A program made the translations under genes and the position numbers. 64,000 nt of DNA, taken from contig JAJYYO010000016.1 in NCBI GenBank assembly GCA_021800795.1, positions 1 through 64,000 on the forward strand, given 5' to 3'. Shown here in pieces: positions 45,525-54,223 of this stretch. Source of the stretch: Pseudomonadota bacterium. Its GTDB lineage: Bacteria > Pseudomonadota > Gammaproteobacteria > Burkholderiales > Gallionellaceae. A model generated the notes under the pieces. It searched no databases, was not told the DNA's origin, and worked only from the letters and a program-made list of their open reading frames with translations. How positions within the stretch are numbered: the stretch's first letter is position 1; each line of letters opens with the position of its first letter.

Positions 45525-45986
45525 TCAATAACCAGTGTATGGATCACGGCCTTGCCCTGTATACATTATTCCAGCAGACTCCCAAGTGCTGTCCGTGTAA
45601 CTGCTCTTGCATGCTTTGCACTCCCAATAGCCATCACCACCTCCCTGAAGCCTGATTAACTCTTTGTTTTTGTCATAGCAGAGCTGACAAAATGGGCCAT
45701 CTTTTCGAGTACCTTCGATTAACCAATAGCATGGTTTTTCCCATTGAATTTTTCCTCTTACTGTCAGCTGCTCAGTAGCAGCTCTGATTTCAGCATCTTT
45801 TTCAATGATGATTTGCTGAATTTCCGCTATCTGTATCTTGGCATCTGCGAGTGCGGAGATGAGGTCTGCCAATTTTAGTTTTGATTCAGCCTTTTCAAGA
45901 GATACGTCGCTTTCCTTGATAAGCTTGGCAATTTCTGTTGCTGTTTTAATGCTGCTAAGAGCAGCTGAAATAGAGGCCATATCCAT
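45525..45986 (-). CDS. Coiled-coil and zinc-ribbon protein, phage-type (cassette gene 1)
   Basis: 153 residues. An N-terminal helix pattern MDMASISAALSSIKTATEIAK and LKLADLISALADAKIQIAEIQQIIIEKD forms a coiled coil (about 5-70), followed by a two-CxxC zinc ribbon (FCQLCYDKN and WECKACKSS). Similar proteins are common in prophages and mobile islands, from memory. Function unknown. First gene of a two-gene, AT-rich, minus-strand cassette. Confidence 0.7.
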   Translation of the reverse strand: MDMASISAALSSIKTATEIAKLIKESDVSLEKAESKLKLADLISALADAKIQIAEIQQIIIEKDAEIRAATEQLTVRGKIQWEKPCYWLIEGTRKDGPFCQLCYDKNKELIRLQGGGDGYWECKACKSSYTDSTWESAGIMYTGQGRDPYTGY

Positions 45987-46227
45987 GAAAAATCCTTATG
46001 CCTAACGCAAAGCAATCACCAAAAAACTTAATTTTGAGTTTGACAGGTAGCTGTGCTATTTAAAAAACATTTATATCAATGATCAGCATATTTTCAGCAT
46101 GCCTCATTTACAAACAATGAACATCCGAAACACGCCTTGAACATTGATTGAACTGTACCACCTCTGTTTATATGTAGGTAAAGAAATTGCAGGGGCCAGT
46201 TACGCACAGCAAATTTTCGCTTCTTCC

Positions 46228-46470
46228 CCCTGTGCGCCGCCGAAGATAGGCGCAAACAAGCGGTGATTTTAGGCGAGCACTGTCTGAGTTCCGCAGCGGT
46301 GCGCGGTGTGTGCGCTCCGCCAGGGCGAGTTGCGCAGCCCCGCTTGTTTGTGACTATCGAGGGTACGCCGCAGGCGCGGCAAACCGGGGTCGCCTTTTCT
46401 TTCGCTGCTTTCTTTTGGCGAGGCAAAAGAAAGCAGCCAGCCGCCGGGCTGCCCCCGGCAAAAAATTAAA
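46228..46470 (-). repeat. Dispersed GC-rich repeat, copy D (right of two-gene cassette)
   Basis: Aligns over its length with copy B (21746-21990): TGTGCGCCGCCGAAGATAG, TTCCGCAGCGGTGCGCG, GGGCGAGTTGCGCAGCCCCG, GACTATCGAGGGTACGCC and a terminal CGCCGGGCTGCCCCCGGC hairpin; the homology continues into ACGTGCATATCG and GAGCGAGAC to about 46515. Opposite orientation to copy C. The 240 bp before it (45987-46227) hold nothing recognisable. Confidence 0.8.
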
Positions 46471-46554
46471 CGTGCATATCGTTTTTTCGTGTCCTCAAAC
46501 TTCTAAGAGCGAGACTTAACAACTGCTTGGTCCGCTTCGCGGAGTATATTTTTA

Positions 46555-46616
46555 GCTGGATTCCCGCTTGGCCGCAAGCTCGAAACTTCTCTGCGCTCGT
46601 TTTCGCGGGAATGACA
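46555..46616. repeat. Split GCTGGATTCCCGC...GCGGGAATGAC repeat
   Basis: Same arms as the palindromic units at 23747-23853 but with about 37 bp between them, as if the palindrome had been opened by an insertion. Just before the DUF445 gene end. Confidence 0.6.
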
Positions 46617-46640
46617 AATAGCCCGGTATATTCATAGCTA

Positions 46641-47900
46641 CTACCCACCTGCTACCAACTGTGTCACCGCATAGATCAGCAGCCCGAACAGCCCGCCGAC
46701 CAGCGTGCCGTTGATGCGTATGTACTGAAGATCTTTTCCCAGATAAAGCTCCAGGCGGTTGACCAGATATTTATCGTCCCAGCCGGCAAACTCCTCCCTG
46801 ATCAGATCCCCGACCATCCCCTTGTTGGCATCGGCCGCCCGGATCAAGGCGGCCTGAATCTGATCGTTAAGCCAGGCGCGGATTTCCTCGTTGCCGGCAA
46901 GATACGACTCAAGCTCACCGATCAGATTCGTCATCTTGTCCGCGATCACGGAATCGGCATGCGACAGATCCAGCACCACCCAGTCGCGGAACTGGCCCCA
47001 CAACGATTCGATCTGCCGGCCAAACTCCGGATGATAAAGCCAGGTATTTTTCTGATGCGTGATCCATTCCTGCAATTCCGGATCCTGTTGCAATCGACAC
47101 AGGTAGATGCGCACCTGCTCATCGAATTCCAGATACAGACCGTTGCTTTCATCCTCGGCCGCCGCTCGCAATTTATTGACCACAGCCGTGCGTATGGTCG
47201 GCACGAATGGCTCTATCATGCTTTGCACAAAGGAATTATCGCTCCAGCCCTTGATGAAGGCCGAAATTTTTTCGGTATTATCGGGATTTTCCACATAGTC
47301 GGCGAAGCGATTCAGTCCGCCGTGCAATATCTTGCGGTGACGCTGGTCGCGCGTAACCAGCTCAAGGCCGTCTGCCATAAATCCGGAAAGATCGATGCTT
47401 TGCAACTTGTTGCGAGCGGCCTGTGCGATAAAATCGTGTATACGCCTGTCGTCCAGCGCCTTGACGCCATATCCGATGGCCTGATTGAGATATGCCGCAA
47501 CTTTTTCCCGGTTCCGGGGCAGCCATTGCGACAAATGCCGGGCCGCATCAAAGCGCCTGAGCCGCTCGGAGATGATCTCCGCGCTCAAAAACTGCACCAC
47601 CACAAAATCCGCCAGACTGTTGGCGATACTGCGACGGTTCCGGGTGATGATGGCGGTGTGCGGAATCGGCACGCCCAAAGGATGACGGAACAGCGCGACC
47701 ACCGCAAACCAGTCCGCCAGCGCACCGATCATAGCCGCTTCCGCGAAGGCGGCCAGATAACCCAGAGCATACGCCTTGCCGATGACATACAGGCAGGCGG
47801 CAAGTCCAAGCAGGCCCGCGGCGATCCATTTCATCCTGTCAAGGTCGCGTTGCCTTAAGGTGTTTTCCGCCTGGATGGCGCGTTCTGCAATATCGGTCAT
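46641..47900 (-). CDS. DUF445 (YjiN-like) inner-membrane protein
   Basis: 419 residues. N-terminal membrane part MKWIAAGLLGLAACLYVIGKAYALGYLAAFAEAAMIGALADWFAVVALFRHPLGVPIPHTAII is the DUF445 signature; long amphipathic helical cytoplasmic region follows; a last helix LVGGLFGLLIYAVTQ ends the protein. Function not established. Monocistronic, divergent from the EVE gene. Confidence 0.88.
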   Translation of the reverse strand: MTDIAERAIQAENTLRQRDLDRMKWIAAGLLGLAACLYVIGKAYALGYLAAFAEAAMIGALADWFAVVALFRHPLGVPIPHTAIITRNRRSIANSLADFVVVQFLSAEIISERLRRFDAARHLSQWLPRNREKVAAYLNQAIGYGVKALDDRRIHDFIAQAARNKLQSIDLSGFMADGLELVTRDQRHRKILHGGLNRFADYVENPDNTEKISAFIKGWSDNSFVQSMIEPFVPTIRTAVVNKLRAAAEDESNGLYLEFDEQVRIYLCRLQQDPELQEWITHQKNTWLYHPEFGRQIESLWGQFRDWVVLDLSHADSVIADKMTNLIGELESYLAGNEEIRAWLNDQIQAALIRAADANKGMVGDLIREEFAGWDDKYLVNRLELYLGKDLQYIRINGTLVGGLFGLLIYAVTQLVAGG

Positions 47901-48098
47901 AATTCATCCCTGGTGCGTATCATTAGCAAATCTGATCAATTCTGGAGCGTATCGTAACTTGGCATCATGCGCCACTGAACATTAATTTCCCGTGTTCGGG
48001 TAACATAAGAACGTTGCGTAATCCAGCAAGATCACTCAAGCGCCACATACATATAAAACACCCATTTAAATCAATTACCTGAAATCAACAAGCAAACT

Positions 48099-48563
48099 AT
48101 GCGTTACTGGCTGATGAAATCCGAACCCGCCGACGTCAGCATTGACGATCTGGCCACCTTCCCCGAGCAAAGCGTGGCCTGGTATGGCGTGCGCAACTAT
48201 CAGGCGCGCAATTTCATGCGCGACCAGATGAAGATAGGCGACGGCGTGCTGTTTTACCATTCCAATTGCAAAATACCCGGCATCGCCGGCATCGCGCGGG
48301 TGGCAAGCACGGCCTATCCCGACGCCACGCAATTCGATCCGGAAAACAAATATTTCGACGCGAAAGCCACCCATGAGCAGCCGCGCTGGTTCAATGTTGA
48401 TGTGCAACTGGTCAGAAAGATTGCACTGATTCCGTTGAGCGAGATGCGTCTGCACCCCGAACTTGCGCGTATGCGCACGCTGCAGGCCGGCAACCGGTTG
48501 TCCATCACTCCGCTGGATCCCGCCGAATGGAAATATATCACCACAGAACTGGTTCACGACTGA
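48099..48563 (+). CDS. EVE-domain protein
   Basis: 154 residues covering a complete EVE (PUA-like) domain: MRYWLMKSEPADVSIDDL, GVRNYQARNFMRD, VLFYHSNCKIPGIAGIARV and HPELARMRTLQAGNRLSITPL. EVE domains are thought to recognise modified bases in DNA or RNA. Precedes relA by about 50 bp in the same direction, but no functional link is known. Confidence 0.92.
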   Translation: MRYWLMKSEPADVSIDDLATFPEQSVAWYGVRNYQARNFMRDQMKIGDGVLFYHSNCKIPGIAGIARVASTAYPDATQFDPENKYFDAKATHEQPRWFNVDVQLVRKIALIPLSEMRLHPELARMRTLQAGNRLSITPLDPAEWKYITTELVHD

Positions 48564-48614
48564 TGGACAAATTGCATAGACCCGCCACGTTTAAGGCAGT
48601 CGCAGGCTAACGCC

Positions 48615-50591
48615 ATGGTTTCCATCCATATAGCGCTGAATGTCCAGGATACCGAAGTCTGGCTTGCAAGCTTGACAAGCGTTTTCTCACCCGTTGAAAT
48701 CGGGATCATCCGGCGCGCCTGCGAACTGACTGAAACGCTCTATGCCGGAAAAAATACGCTGACCGGCACGCCTTTGCTGCAACATGCGCTGGGCGCGGCC
48801 AGCATTCTGCTCGGCATGAACATGGATCACGAGACGATAGCCGCGACCATCTTGCATGCAGCGCCTGAATATCTGGACAACTGGAACGAGGTTATCTCAA
48901 CCGATTTCGGCACAAATATAAAAGCGCTGGTCAAGGGTATGTCGCGCCTGGAACAAATCCAGCAATTGAGCGAAATCCGGCAGGATCGGGAACAACAGAC
49001 TCAGCAAATCGAGAGCCTGCGCAAAATGTTGCTGGCGATGGTGCAGGACATCCGCGTCGTGCTGATCAAACTGGCCGAACGCACACAGACCCTGCGCTGC
49101 CTGTCAGGCGCCGGCGAGGAACAGCAAAAACTGATCGCACAGCAGACGCACAACCTGTTCGCCCCGCTGGCCAACCGCCTGGGCGTGTGGCAAATAAAAT
49201 GGGAACTGGAAGACTTGTCGGTGCGCTATCTGGAGCCGGAACTCTACAAGCAGATTGCCAGGCTGCTCGATGAGCGCCGCGTCGATCGCGAACGCTATAT
49301 CGGCGATGTAGTATCCCAATTAAAACAGGCTTTGGAAGAGGCCGGCATCAAGGCGGAAGTGACCGGCCGGCCCAAACACATTTACAGCATCATCAACAAG
49401 ATGAAGCGCAAGCATCTGGAATTTGACGAATTATACGATGTGCGGGCGGTGCGAATTCTGGTTGAAGACGTGGAGAGCTGTTATGCCGCACTGAGTCTGG
49501 TGCAGGATTTGTGGCAGCCGATTGCCGGCGAGTTCGACGATTACATCGCGCATCCCAAGAGCAACAATTACCGCTCGCTGCACACAGCCGTCGCAGGGCC
49601 GCGCGGTCTGCCTTTCGAAGTGCAGATCCGCACCCATGAGATGCACCGGCACTCCGAACTGGGGGTCGCTGCGCACTGGCGCTACAAGGAAGGCGGCAAG
49701 CCTGACGCCGGACTCGACGATAAAATCATCTGGTTGCGCCAGATACTGGAATGGAAAGAGGACATCGCCAATACAGGCGACTTGCAGGAACAGTTCAGGA
49801 ACGACTTGTTCCAGGATCAGGTCTACGTGCTCACCCCGCAGGGGCGCGTCATCGCCCTGCCGCGCGGCGCCACCCCGGTGGATTTTGCCTACAGCCTGCA
49901 TACCGATCTGGGGCACCGCACACGCGGCGCCAAAGTGGACGGCAGTATCGTCCCGCTCAATTACGCGCTACAGAACGGTCAGCGCGTGGACATCCTCACC
50001 ACCAAACTGGGCGGGCCCAGCCGCGACTGGCTCAACCCGGGATTCCTGCATAGCGCGCGCACGCGCGCCAAGGTGCGCGCCTGGTTCAAGGCACAGAATT
50101 ACGACGAGAGCGTAGCCCAGGGCCGCGTGCAAATGGACAGGGAACTGCACCGGCATGGCGTCACCTCGGTCAATCAGGAGAAGCTCGCGCAGCGGCTGCA
50201 CTTCAACAAACCGGACGATCTGCTGGCGGCCCTCGGACGCAATGAAATCACCCTGCGGCGCATTGCCGTCGCCCTGCAGGAAGAGTTGCCGAACAAGGTC
50301 ATCAGCATCATCAAACCGGTCTTCCGGGCGCCCGGACAAATGTCTTTGGTCAGGCCGGCGGCGGAGCGCAGCAGTTCTACCGGCATCCTGATTGAAGGCG
50401 TGGGCAACCTGATGACGAGAATGGCCAAATGCTGCAACCCGAAACCGCCGGATGCGATCGCAGCTTATGTCACGCGCGACCGCGGCATCACGATACATCG
50501 TCAGGACTGCTCATTCGTGTTGCGCATGTCGGAAAATAAAAACGACCGTCTACTTGACGCCAAATGGAGCGAACAAGCAAGTCCGCGCTGA
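48615..50591 (+). CDS. relA: (p)ppGpp synthetase RelA, lacking ACT domain
   Basis: 658 residues. The HD-type hydrolase domain is degenerate (LHAAPEY in place of HDxxED), so only synthetase activity is expected. Synthetase domain (about 240-350): DELYDVRAVRILVEDV, HPKSNNYRSLHTAV, EVQIRTHEMH. TGS domain (about 400-465): YVLTPQGRVIALPRGATPVDFAY. A zinc-finger-like region near the end has MAKCCNPKPPDAIAAYVT and HRQDC. The chain stops there, about 85 residues shorter than E. coli RelA, so the regulatory ACT/RRM domain is absent. Confidence 0.93.
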   Translation: MVSIHIALNVQDTEVWLASLTSVFSPVEIGIIRRACELTETLYAGKNTLTGTPLLQHALGAASILLGMNMDHETIAATILHAAPEYLDNWNEVISTDFGTNIKALVKGMSRLEQIQQLSEIRQDREQQTQQIESLRKMLLAMVQDIRVVLIKLAERTQTLRCLSGAGEEQQKLIAQQTHNLFAPLANRLGVWQIKWELEDLSVRYLEPELYKQIARLLDERRVDRERYIGDVVSQLKQALEEAGIKAEVTGRPKHIYSIINKMKRKHLEFDELYDVRAVRILVEDVESCYAALSLVQDLWQPIAGEFDDYIAHPKSNNYRSLHTAVAGPRGLPFEVQIRTHEMHRHSELGVAAHWRYKEGGKPDAGLDDKIIWLRQILEWKEDIANTGDLQEQFRNDLFQDQVYVLTPQGRVIALPRGATPVDFAYSLHTDLGHRTRGAKVDGSIVPLNYALQNGQRVDILTTKLGGPSRDWLNPGFLHSARTRAKVRAWFKAQNYDESVAQGRVQMDRELHRHGVTSVNQEKLAQRLHFNKPDDLLAALGRNEITLRRIAVALQEELPNKVISIIKPVFRAPGQMSLVRPAAERSSSTGILIEGVGNLMTRMAKCCNPKPPDAIAAYVTRDRGITIHRQDCSFVLRMSENKNDRLLDAKWSEQASPR

Positions 50592-50761
50592 CGAACGCTA
50601 CGACGCTAAACCTGACCCAAAAGCAATGCCGCGCCAGAAATCTGCCCTTGGCACTTTGCAATCAAATTGATTGTTCAGTTCACTATACAACTGACGTTGA
50701 TGGCATGCAGCAACAGAGATCAAACTGTTATGGAAAGTGTGTCAGGCAAATGGCTATAAAA

Positions 50762-51541
50762 CTAGCCTCTCCCATTGAGCGCTTCGAGGATGCCATCCCA
50801 GAAACGAAGGCGTGCTTCCACTGCAGCGCAGGCAGTGGCTTCAGCTTCATGCAGTTTGGTTGCATCGCCACCACACAACTCATCCAGTAACAGTAGTGAG
50901 ATGGGCCCGTGGAAATCGGCATCCAGATGAATGTGTCGCTGCAGATAAAAATGAAATGTGGGCGCCTGCTGTTCAGCAATACCCATACGCTGGAGAAAAG
51001 CGCGGAACATGCCGGGAATAATGTGTTCCCGCCCCAGCGCAAAGGCAGCGGCAACGACATGTGGTTTGCCGCTGGAGAGAAAGTTGAAGGTAGTTTCCAT
51101 GAACTGGCGAGATGCATTGGGCGCGATATCCAGCGCGAATGCAGCATCGATACCCTCTTTTGCGACCTTGGCGACGAAAGCCTGAGCCACTGAAGGGTCT
51201 GCACCAACCTCCCTCATCGCCTTACAATACAGTTCGAAATGGCTGGCGTAGCCGGCATTGCCCTGAGCATCCCGAGGTGCCTGATCGGACTCTTCCTCCA
51301 AAACCAGTTGGTTAATGAAATAGCGCACCGATGGATTGCCGCGTGGAACCCAGGGATAGGTCGCTGGCGCGATTTCCTGCTGCAAGTATTTTACGATTGA
51401 CATAAAATCCCAGACTGAAAACACATGGTGGCTCATGAACAACCGTAAATCGGCTACGGTATGCACTGAACTGTAAACAGGGTGATTATCCAACTTGTGT
51501 CGCAAGGGGTTTAGGATGGAAACGTCGAGTTTGGTTTTCAT
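50762..51541 (-). CDS. DUF3050 protein (haem-oxygenase-like fold)
   Basis: 259 residues: LRHKLDNHPVYSSVHTVADLRLFMSHHVFSVWDFMSIVKYLQ, LVLEEESDQ and HIHLDADFHGPISLLLLDELCGGD. His and Glu residues are placed as in diiron oxidases of the haem-oxygenase-like superfamily. Substrate unknown. Monocistronic; its start is 180 bp from the divergent HAD gene with AT-rich DNA between. Confidence 0.88.
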   Translation of the reverse strand: MKTKLDVSILNPLRHKLDNHPVYSSVHTVADLRLFMSHHVFSVWDFMSIVKYLQQEIAPATYPWVPRGNPSVRYFINQLVLEEESDQAPRDAQGNAGYASHFELYCKAMREVGADPSVAQAFVAKVAKEGIDAAFALDIAPNASRQFMETTFNFLSSGKPHVVAAAFALGREHIIPGMFRAFLQRMGIAEQQAPTFHFYLQRHIHLDADFHGPISLLLLDELCGGDATKLHEAEATACAAVEARLRFWDGILEALNGRG

Positions 51542-51722
51542 GGCACGATTCCTGATATGAGAATCGGAGAATACTAAATTAGTATCTGCTAATTATCAAT
51601 TGCATTGATATGTACAAGCAACAATTATCAATCGCTTGAACTGTAATTATCGCATCCACCACCGGGTGATTACCGTATCCTGCCATGTTTCAATAAATCT
51701 TACATGAAACTATAAATCTCAT

Positions 51723-52520
51723 ATGGAACTCTCTCCACCTATCAAAGGCATCTTGTTCGATTTGGATGGCGTGCTATACGTTGGCTCGAAGGTAATAATG
51801 GGCGCTGTTGAGGCCGTACAGCGTATCCGTGCCAGTGGGATTTCATGCCGTTTTGTGACTAACACCAGTACATTGTCGCTGCATTCTTTGAGATTAAAAA
51901 TCAATGCCCTTGGTTTTTCCATCCCGAAACATGAACTTATCAGCGCCCCTCAAGCCGTATTGCTTTACTTGCGGCGCCAAGCTGATCCTGTATGTCGTTT
52001 ACTACTAGCTGACGATGTGAAAAAGGACTTCATGGCGTTTCGCCAGTCTGACACTGGGGGCGACTACATTGTTATTGGTGACATTGGCGCTGCCTGGACA
52101 TACCCCTTGATGAACGAGGTTTTTAACAGCTTGATGAATGGCGCCAAACTGATCGCCATACACAAAAACAGATTCTGGCAAACTGAAAGTGGTCTGCAGA
52201 TGGACATCGGTGGCTTTATCGAAGCCCTGGAATATGCCAGCGGTGTCAAGGCCATAATGATCGGCAAGCCTGCTGGAGAGATTTTTCAAATGGCTGTAAG
52301 CGATATGGAACTGAGGCCTTCAGAAGTCGCCATTATCGGTGATGACATAGATGCCGACGTGGGCGGCGGACAGCATGCCGGTTTGCGTGGCATTCTGGTG
52401 AGAACCGGAAAATATCGACAAAATTATGTCGAAGCCTCTTCCATCAAGCCGGATTTAGTCCTCGACTCAGTCAAGGATTTGCCATGTGTACTGGGACTGT
52501 TGCCTGAACATAAGAAATAA
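51723..52520 (+). CDS. HAD-IIA hydrolase (LHPP/NagD-like phosphatase)
   Basis: 265 residues. Motif I ILFDLDGVLYVG, motif II VTNTST, a C2-type cap (about 75-180), motif III Lys in MIGKPAGEIFQMA and motif IV VAIIGDDIDADVGG. Closest in pattern to phospholysine/phosphohistidine pyrophosphatase-like proteins or NagD; substrate cannot be fixed. Lower GC than neighbours. Confidence 0.88.
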   Translation: MELSPPIKGILFDLDGVLYVGSKVIMGAVEAVQRIRASGISCRFVTNTSTLSLHSLRLKINALGFSIPKHELISAPQAVLLYLRRQADPVCRLLLADDVKKDFMAFRQSDTGGDYIVIGDIGAAWTYPLMNEVFNSLMNGAKLIAIHKNRFWQTESGLQMDIGGFIEALEYASGVKAIMIGKPAGEIFQMAVSDMELRPSEVAIIGDDIDADVGGGQHAGLRGILVRTGKYRQNYVEASSIKPDLVLDSVKDLPCVLGLLPEHKK

Positions 52521-52584
52521 GTCAGTCATCCGAGGATGAATGCAGAATATTTCGTTTGGGCACGTGTCTGTGCTACGCATAAGT

Positions 52585-52902
52585 TCAGTGCAATATCTGA
52601 TAAGGCTCCAAGGTGACCGATTCGATCTTGTCGCCCAGCAAAATCAAACGACCTTCCAGCCGTGTGTTGCCTGTCTCACTGAATTCGAAACGATAAGTGC
52701 GGCGCCATACGCGGCGCCCGGATGAATCGCGTACCAGCGCCATCCCGGCGCCTGCAACCGTATCGTCGAGAAACTGCACATCCGCATCCATACAGGCCTG
52801 TTTCCCGCCGTTGCGCGCGATTTCAAATGCACGCATGCTGTCATACCAGAACCACAGACCGGCCAGCACAGCGAACAACAGCAACAAACTGCTCGCATCC
52901 AT
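52585..52902 (-). CDS. DUF3301 small membrane-anchored protein
   Basis: 105 residues. N-terminal helix SLLLLFAVLAGLWFWYDSMRAFEIA, then ACMDADVQFLDDTVAGAGMALVRDSSGR and RTYRFEFSETG, the DUF3301 signature. Function unknown; conserved in beta- and gammaproteobacteria. Follows a basic-tailed hypothetical gene on the same strand. Confidence 0.88.
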   Translation of the reverse strand: MDASSLLLLFAVLAGLWFWYDSMRAFEIARNGGKQACMDADVQFLDDTVAGAGMALVRDSSGRRVWRRTYRFEFSETGNTRLEGRLILLGDKIESVTLEPYQILH

Positions 52903-52926
52903 TGCCCGAGAACCCCCGGCAGCCGA

Positions 52927-53394
52927 TCAGCGCCGGCGTGACGGCAAGGGTTTGCGTCGCGGGTCGGTTTCAGCCGGTTTTGGCTTGGGCACAAACAGGT
53001 TTCTGCCTGCCGAACTCTTGGCCGCCTGATGCGCCGAAACGGCTGCCGCCAGCTGTTCCACTGAGACCGTTACTGGCGGATGTTCACCCTTCGGGCTGTA
53101 GGCGGTGAGTTTTACCTTAATCGCGGCGACGCGCTCATGCGCACCGGCTTTTTTTGGTTGACCTTTCATGATTTCCTGCGCGTCCGGCGTCAGCGCGTAA
53201 CCGCCTTCGGCCCCGCAGATCAGTCCATGCACCGAGAGCCGGTAAAACGCCTCCGACAGATCAAGTTCGGAACAGACCGCATCCTGAATCAGATCGCCTG
53301 CAGCGACAATCTCGGTAAGCTCTGCCGGTCGCCGCTTCGAGGCAAGTGAGAGGGCGAGCAACAGGAAGGCATCAACATCGTGTACAGGAAACAT
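52927..53394 (-). CDS. Conserved hypothetical protein with winged-helix-like N-terminus
   Basis: 155 residues from the ATG at 53392-53394 (MFPVHDVDAFLLLALSLASKRRPAELTEIVAAGDLI). The first ~80 residues look like a winged helix: DLSEAFYRLSVHGLICGAEGGYALTPDAQEIM. The tail is basic and proline-rich (FVPKPKPAETDPRRKPLPSRRR), suggesting nucleic-acid binding. Not recognised further. Sits between the liv operon end and DUF3301. Confidence 0.7.
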   Translation of the reverse strand: MFPVHDVDAFLLLALSLASKRRPAELTEIVAAGDLIQDAVCSELDLSEAFYRLSVHGLICGAEGGYALTPDAQEIMKGQPKKAGAHERVAAIKVKLTAYSPKGEHPPVTVSVEQLAAAVSAHQAAKSSAGRNLFVPKPKPAETDPRRKPLPSRRR

Positions 53395-53440
53395 GGAATA
53401 ATCCTTCAAAAAACCTGACAATAATAACAGACAAATCCAG

Positions 53441-54223
53441 CTAGCCGCCCAGATACGCGCGTTGCACCGCATCGCTGCCCAGCAGATCGGAAGACTCGCC
53501 CGACAGGGTGATCGCGCCGCCCTCCATCACATAGCCGCGTGCGGCGACCTGCAAGGCGAGCCGGGCATTTTGCTCCACCAGCAGAATGCTCATGCCCTGA
53601 GCTGCCACATCCTGGATGGTTGCAAAAATCTTTTTCACCATCAACGGCGCCAGCCCCATGCTGGGTTCGTCCAGCATCAGCAGGCGCGGGCGACTCATCA
53701 GGGCGCGCGCCATCGCCAGCATCTGTTGCTCACCGCCTGACAGCGTTCCCGCAAGCTGGTCGCGGCGCTCGACAAGTCGCGGGAACAGATCGTACATGCG
53801 CGCCAGATCGTCGCTGATCTCAGTCTGATTACTGCGACAGTACGCACCCATCAGCAGGTTTTCCGCGACAGACAGGCGTGCGAATACGCCGCGCCCTTCC
53901 GGCACCAGCGCCATTCCCATCGCCACGCGCTGGTGAGCAGCCGCCTTTGCCAGATTTTTCCCGTCAAAAATCACCTGCCCTGACGCGGGGCTTAACAGGC
54001 CCGCCAGCGTTTTCAGCGTGGTGGTCTTGCCGGCTCCGTTGCTGCCGATCAGGGCGACCAGCTCACCGGGGGCTACGTGAAAATCAACCCCCTTGACCGC
54101 ATGGATGCCGCTGTAAGCCACCTGCAACCCGTGAATTTCCAGCAACGGACGATCGACGGGCTTTTCACCCCCACCCCAGCCCTCCCCCTTCAATGGGGAG
54201 GGAGCGCTTCTTTTATTCATCAT
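53441..54223 (-). CDS. livF: Branched-chain amino acid ABC transporter ATPase LivF
   Basis: 260 residues. Walker A GSNGAGKTT, LivF-type VPEGRGVFARLSVAENLLMGAY, signature LSGGEQQMLAMARAL, Walker B LLMLDEPSMGLAP and the switch region VEQNARLAL. Residues 6-21 (SAPSPLKGEGWGGGEK) precede the conserved start LLEIHGLQVAYSG and are the translation of a palindromic repeat at 54164-54204. Overlaps livG by 11 bp. Energises uptake with LivG. Confidence 0.94.
   Translation of the reverse strand: MMNKRSAPSPLKGEGWGGGEKPVDRPLLEIHGLQVAYSGIHAVKGVDFHVAPGELVALIGSNGAGKTTTLKTLAGLLSPASGQVIFDGKNLAKAAAHQRVAMGMALVPEGRGVFARLSVAENLLMGAYCRSNQTEISDDLARMYDLFPRLVERRDQLAGTLSGGEQQMLAMARALMSRPRLLMLDEPSMGLAPLMVKKIFATIQDVAAQGMSILLVEQNARLALQVAARGYVMEGGAITLSGESSDLLGSDAVQRAYLGG
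54164..54204. repeat. Palindromic repeat translated at the livF N-terminus
   Basis: TTCACCCCCACCCCAGCCCT...CCCTTCAATGGGGAGGGAGCG, same class as 24601-24643. The stem CCCTCCCC/GGGGAGGG closes over the livF start region and could affect its translation. Confidence 0.7.

Noticed and set aside
46555-46616. Insertion-sequence end
   Set aside because: No transposase frame or target duplication; better explained as an opened copy of the GATTCCC/GGGAATG palindromic repeat.
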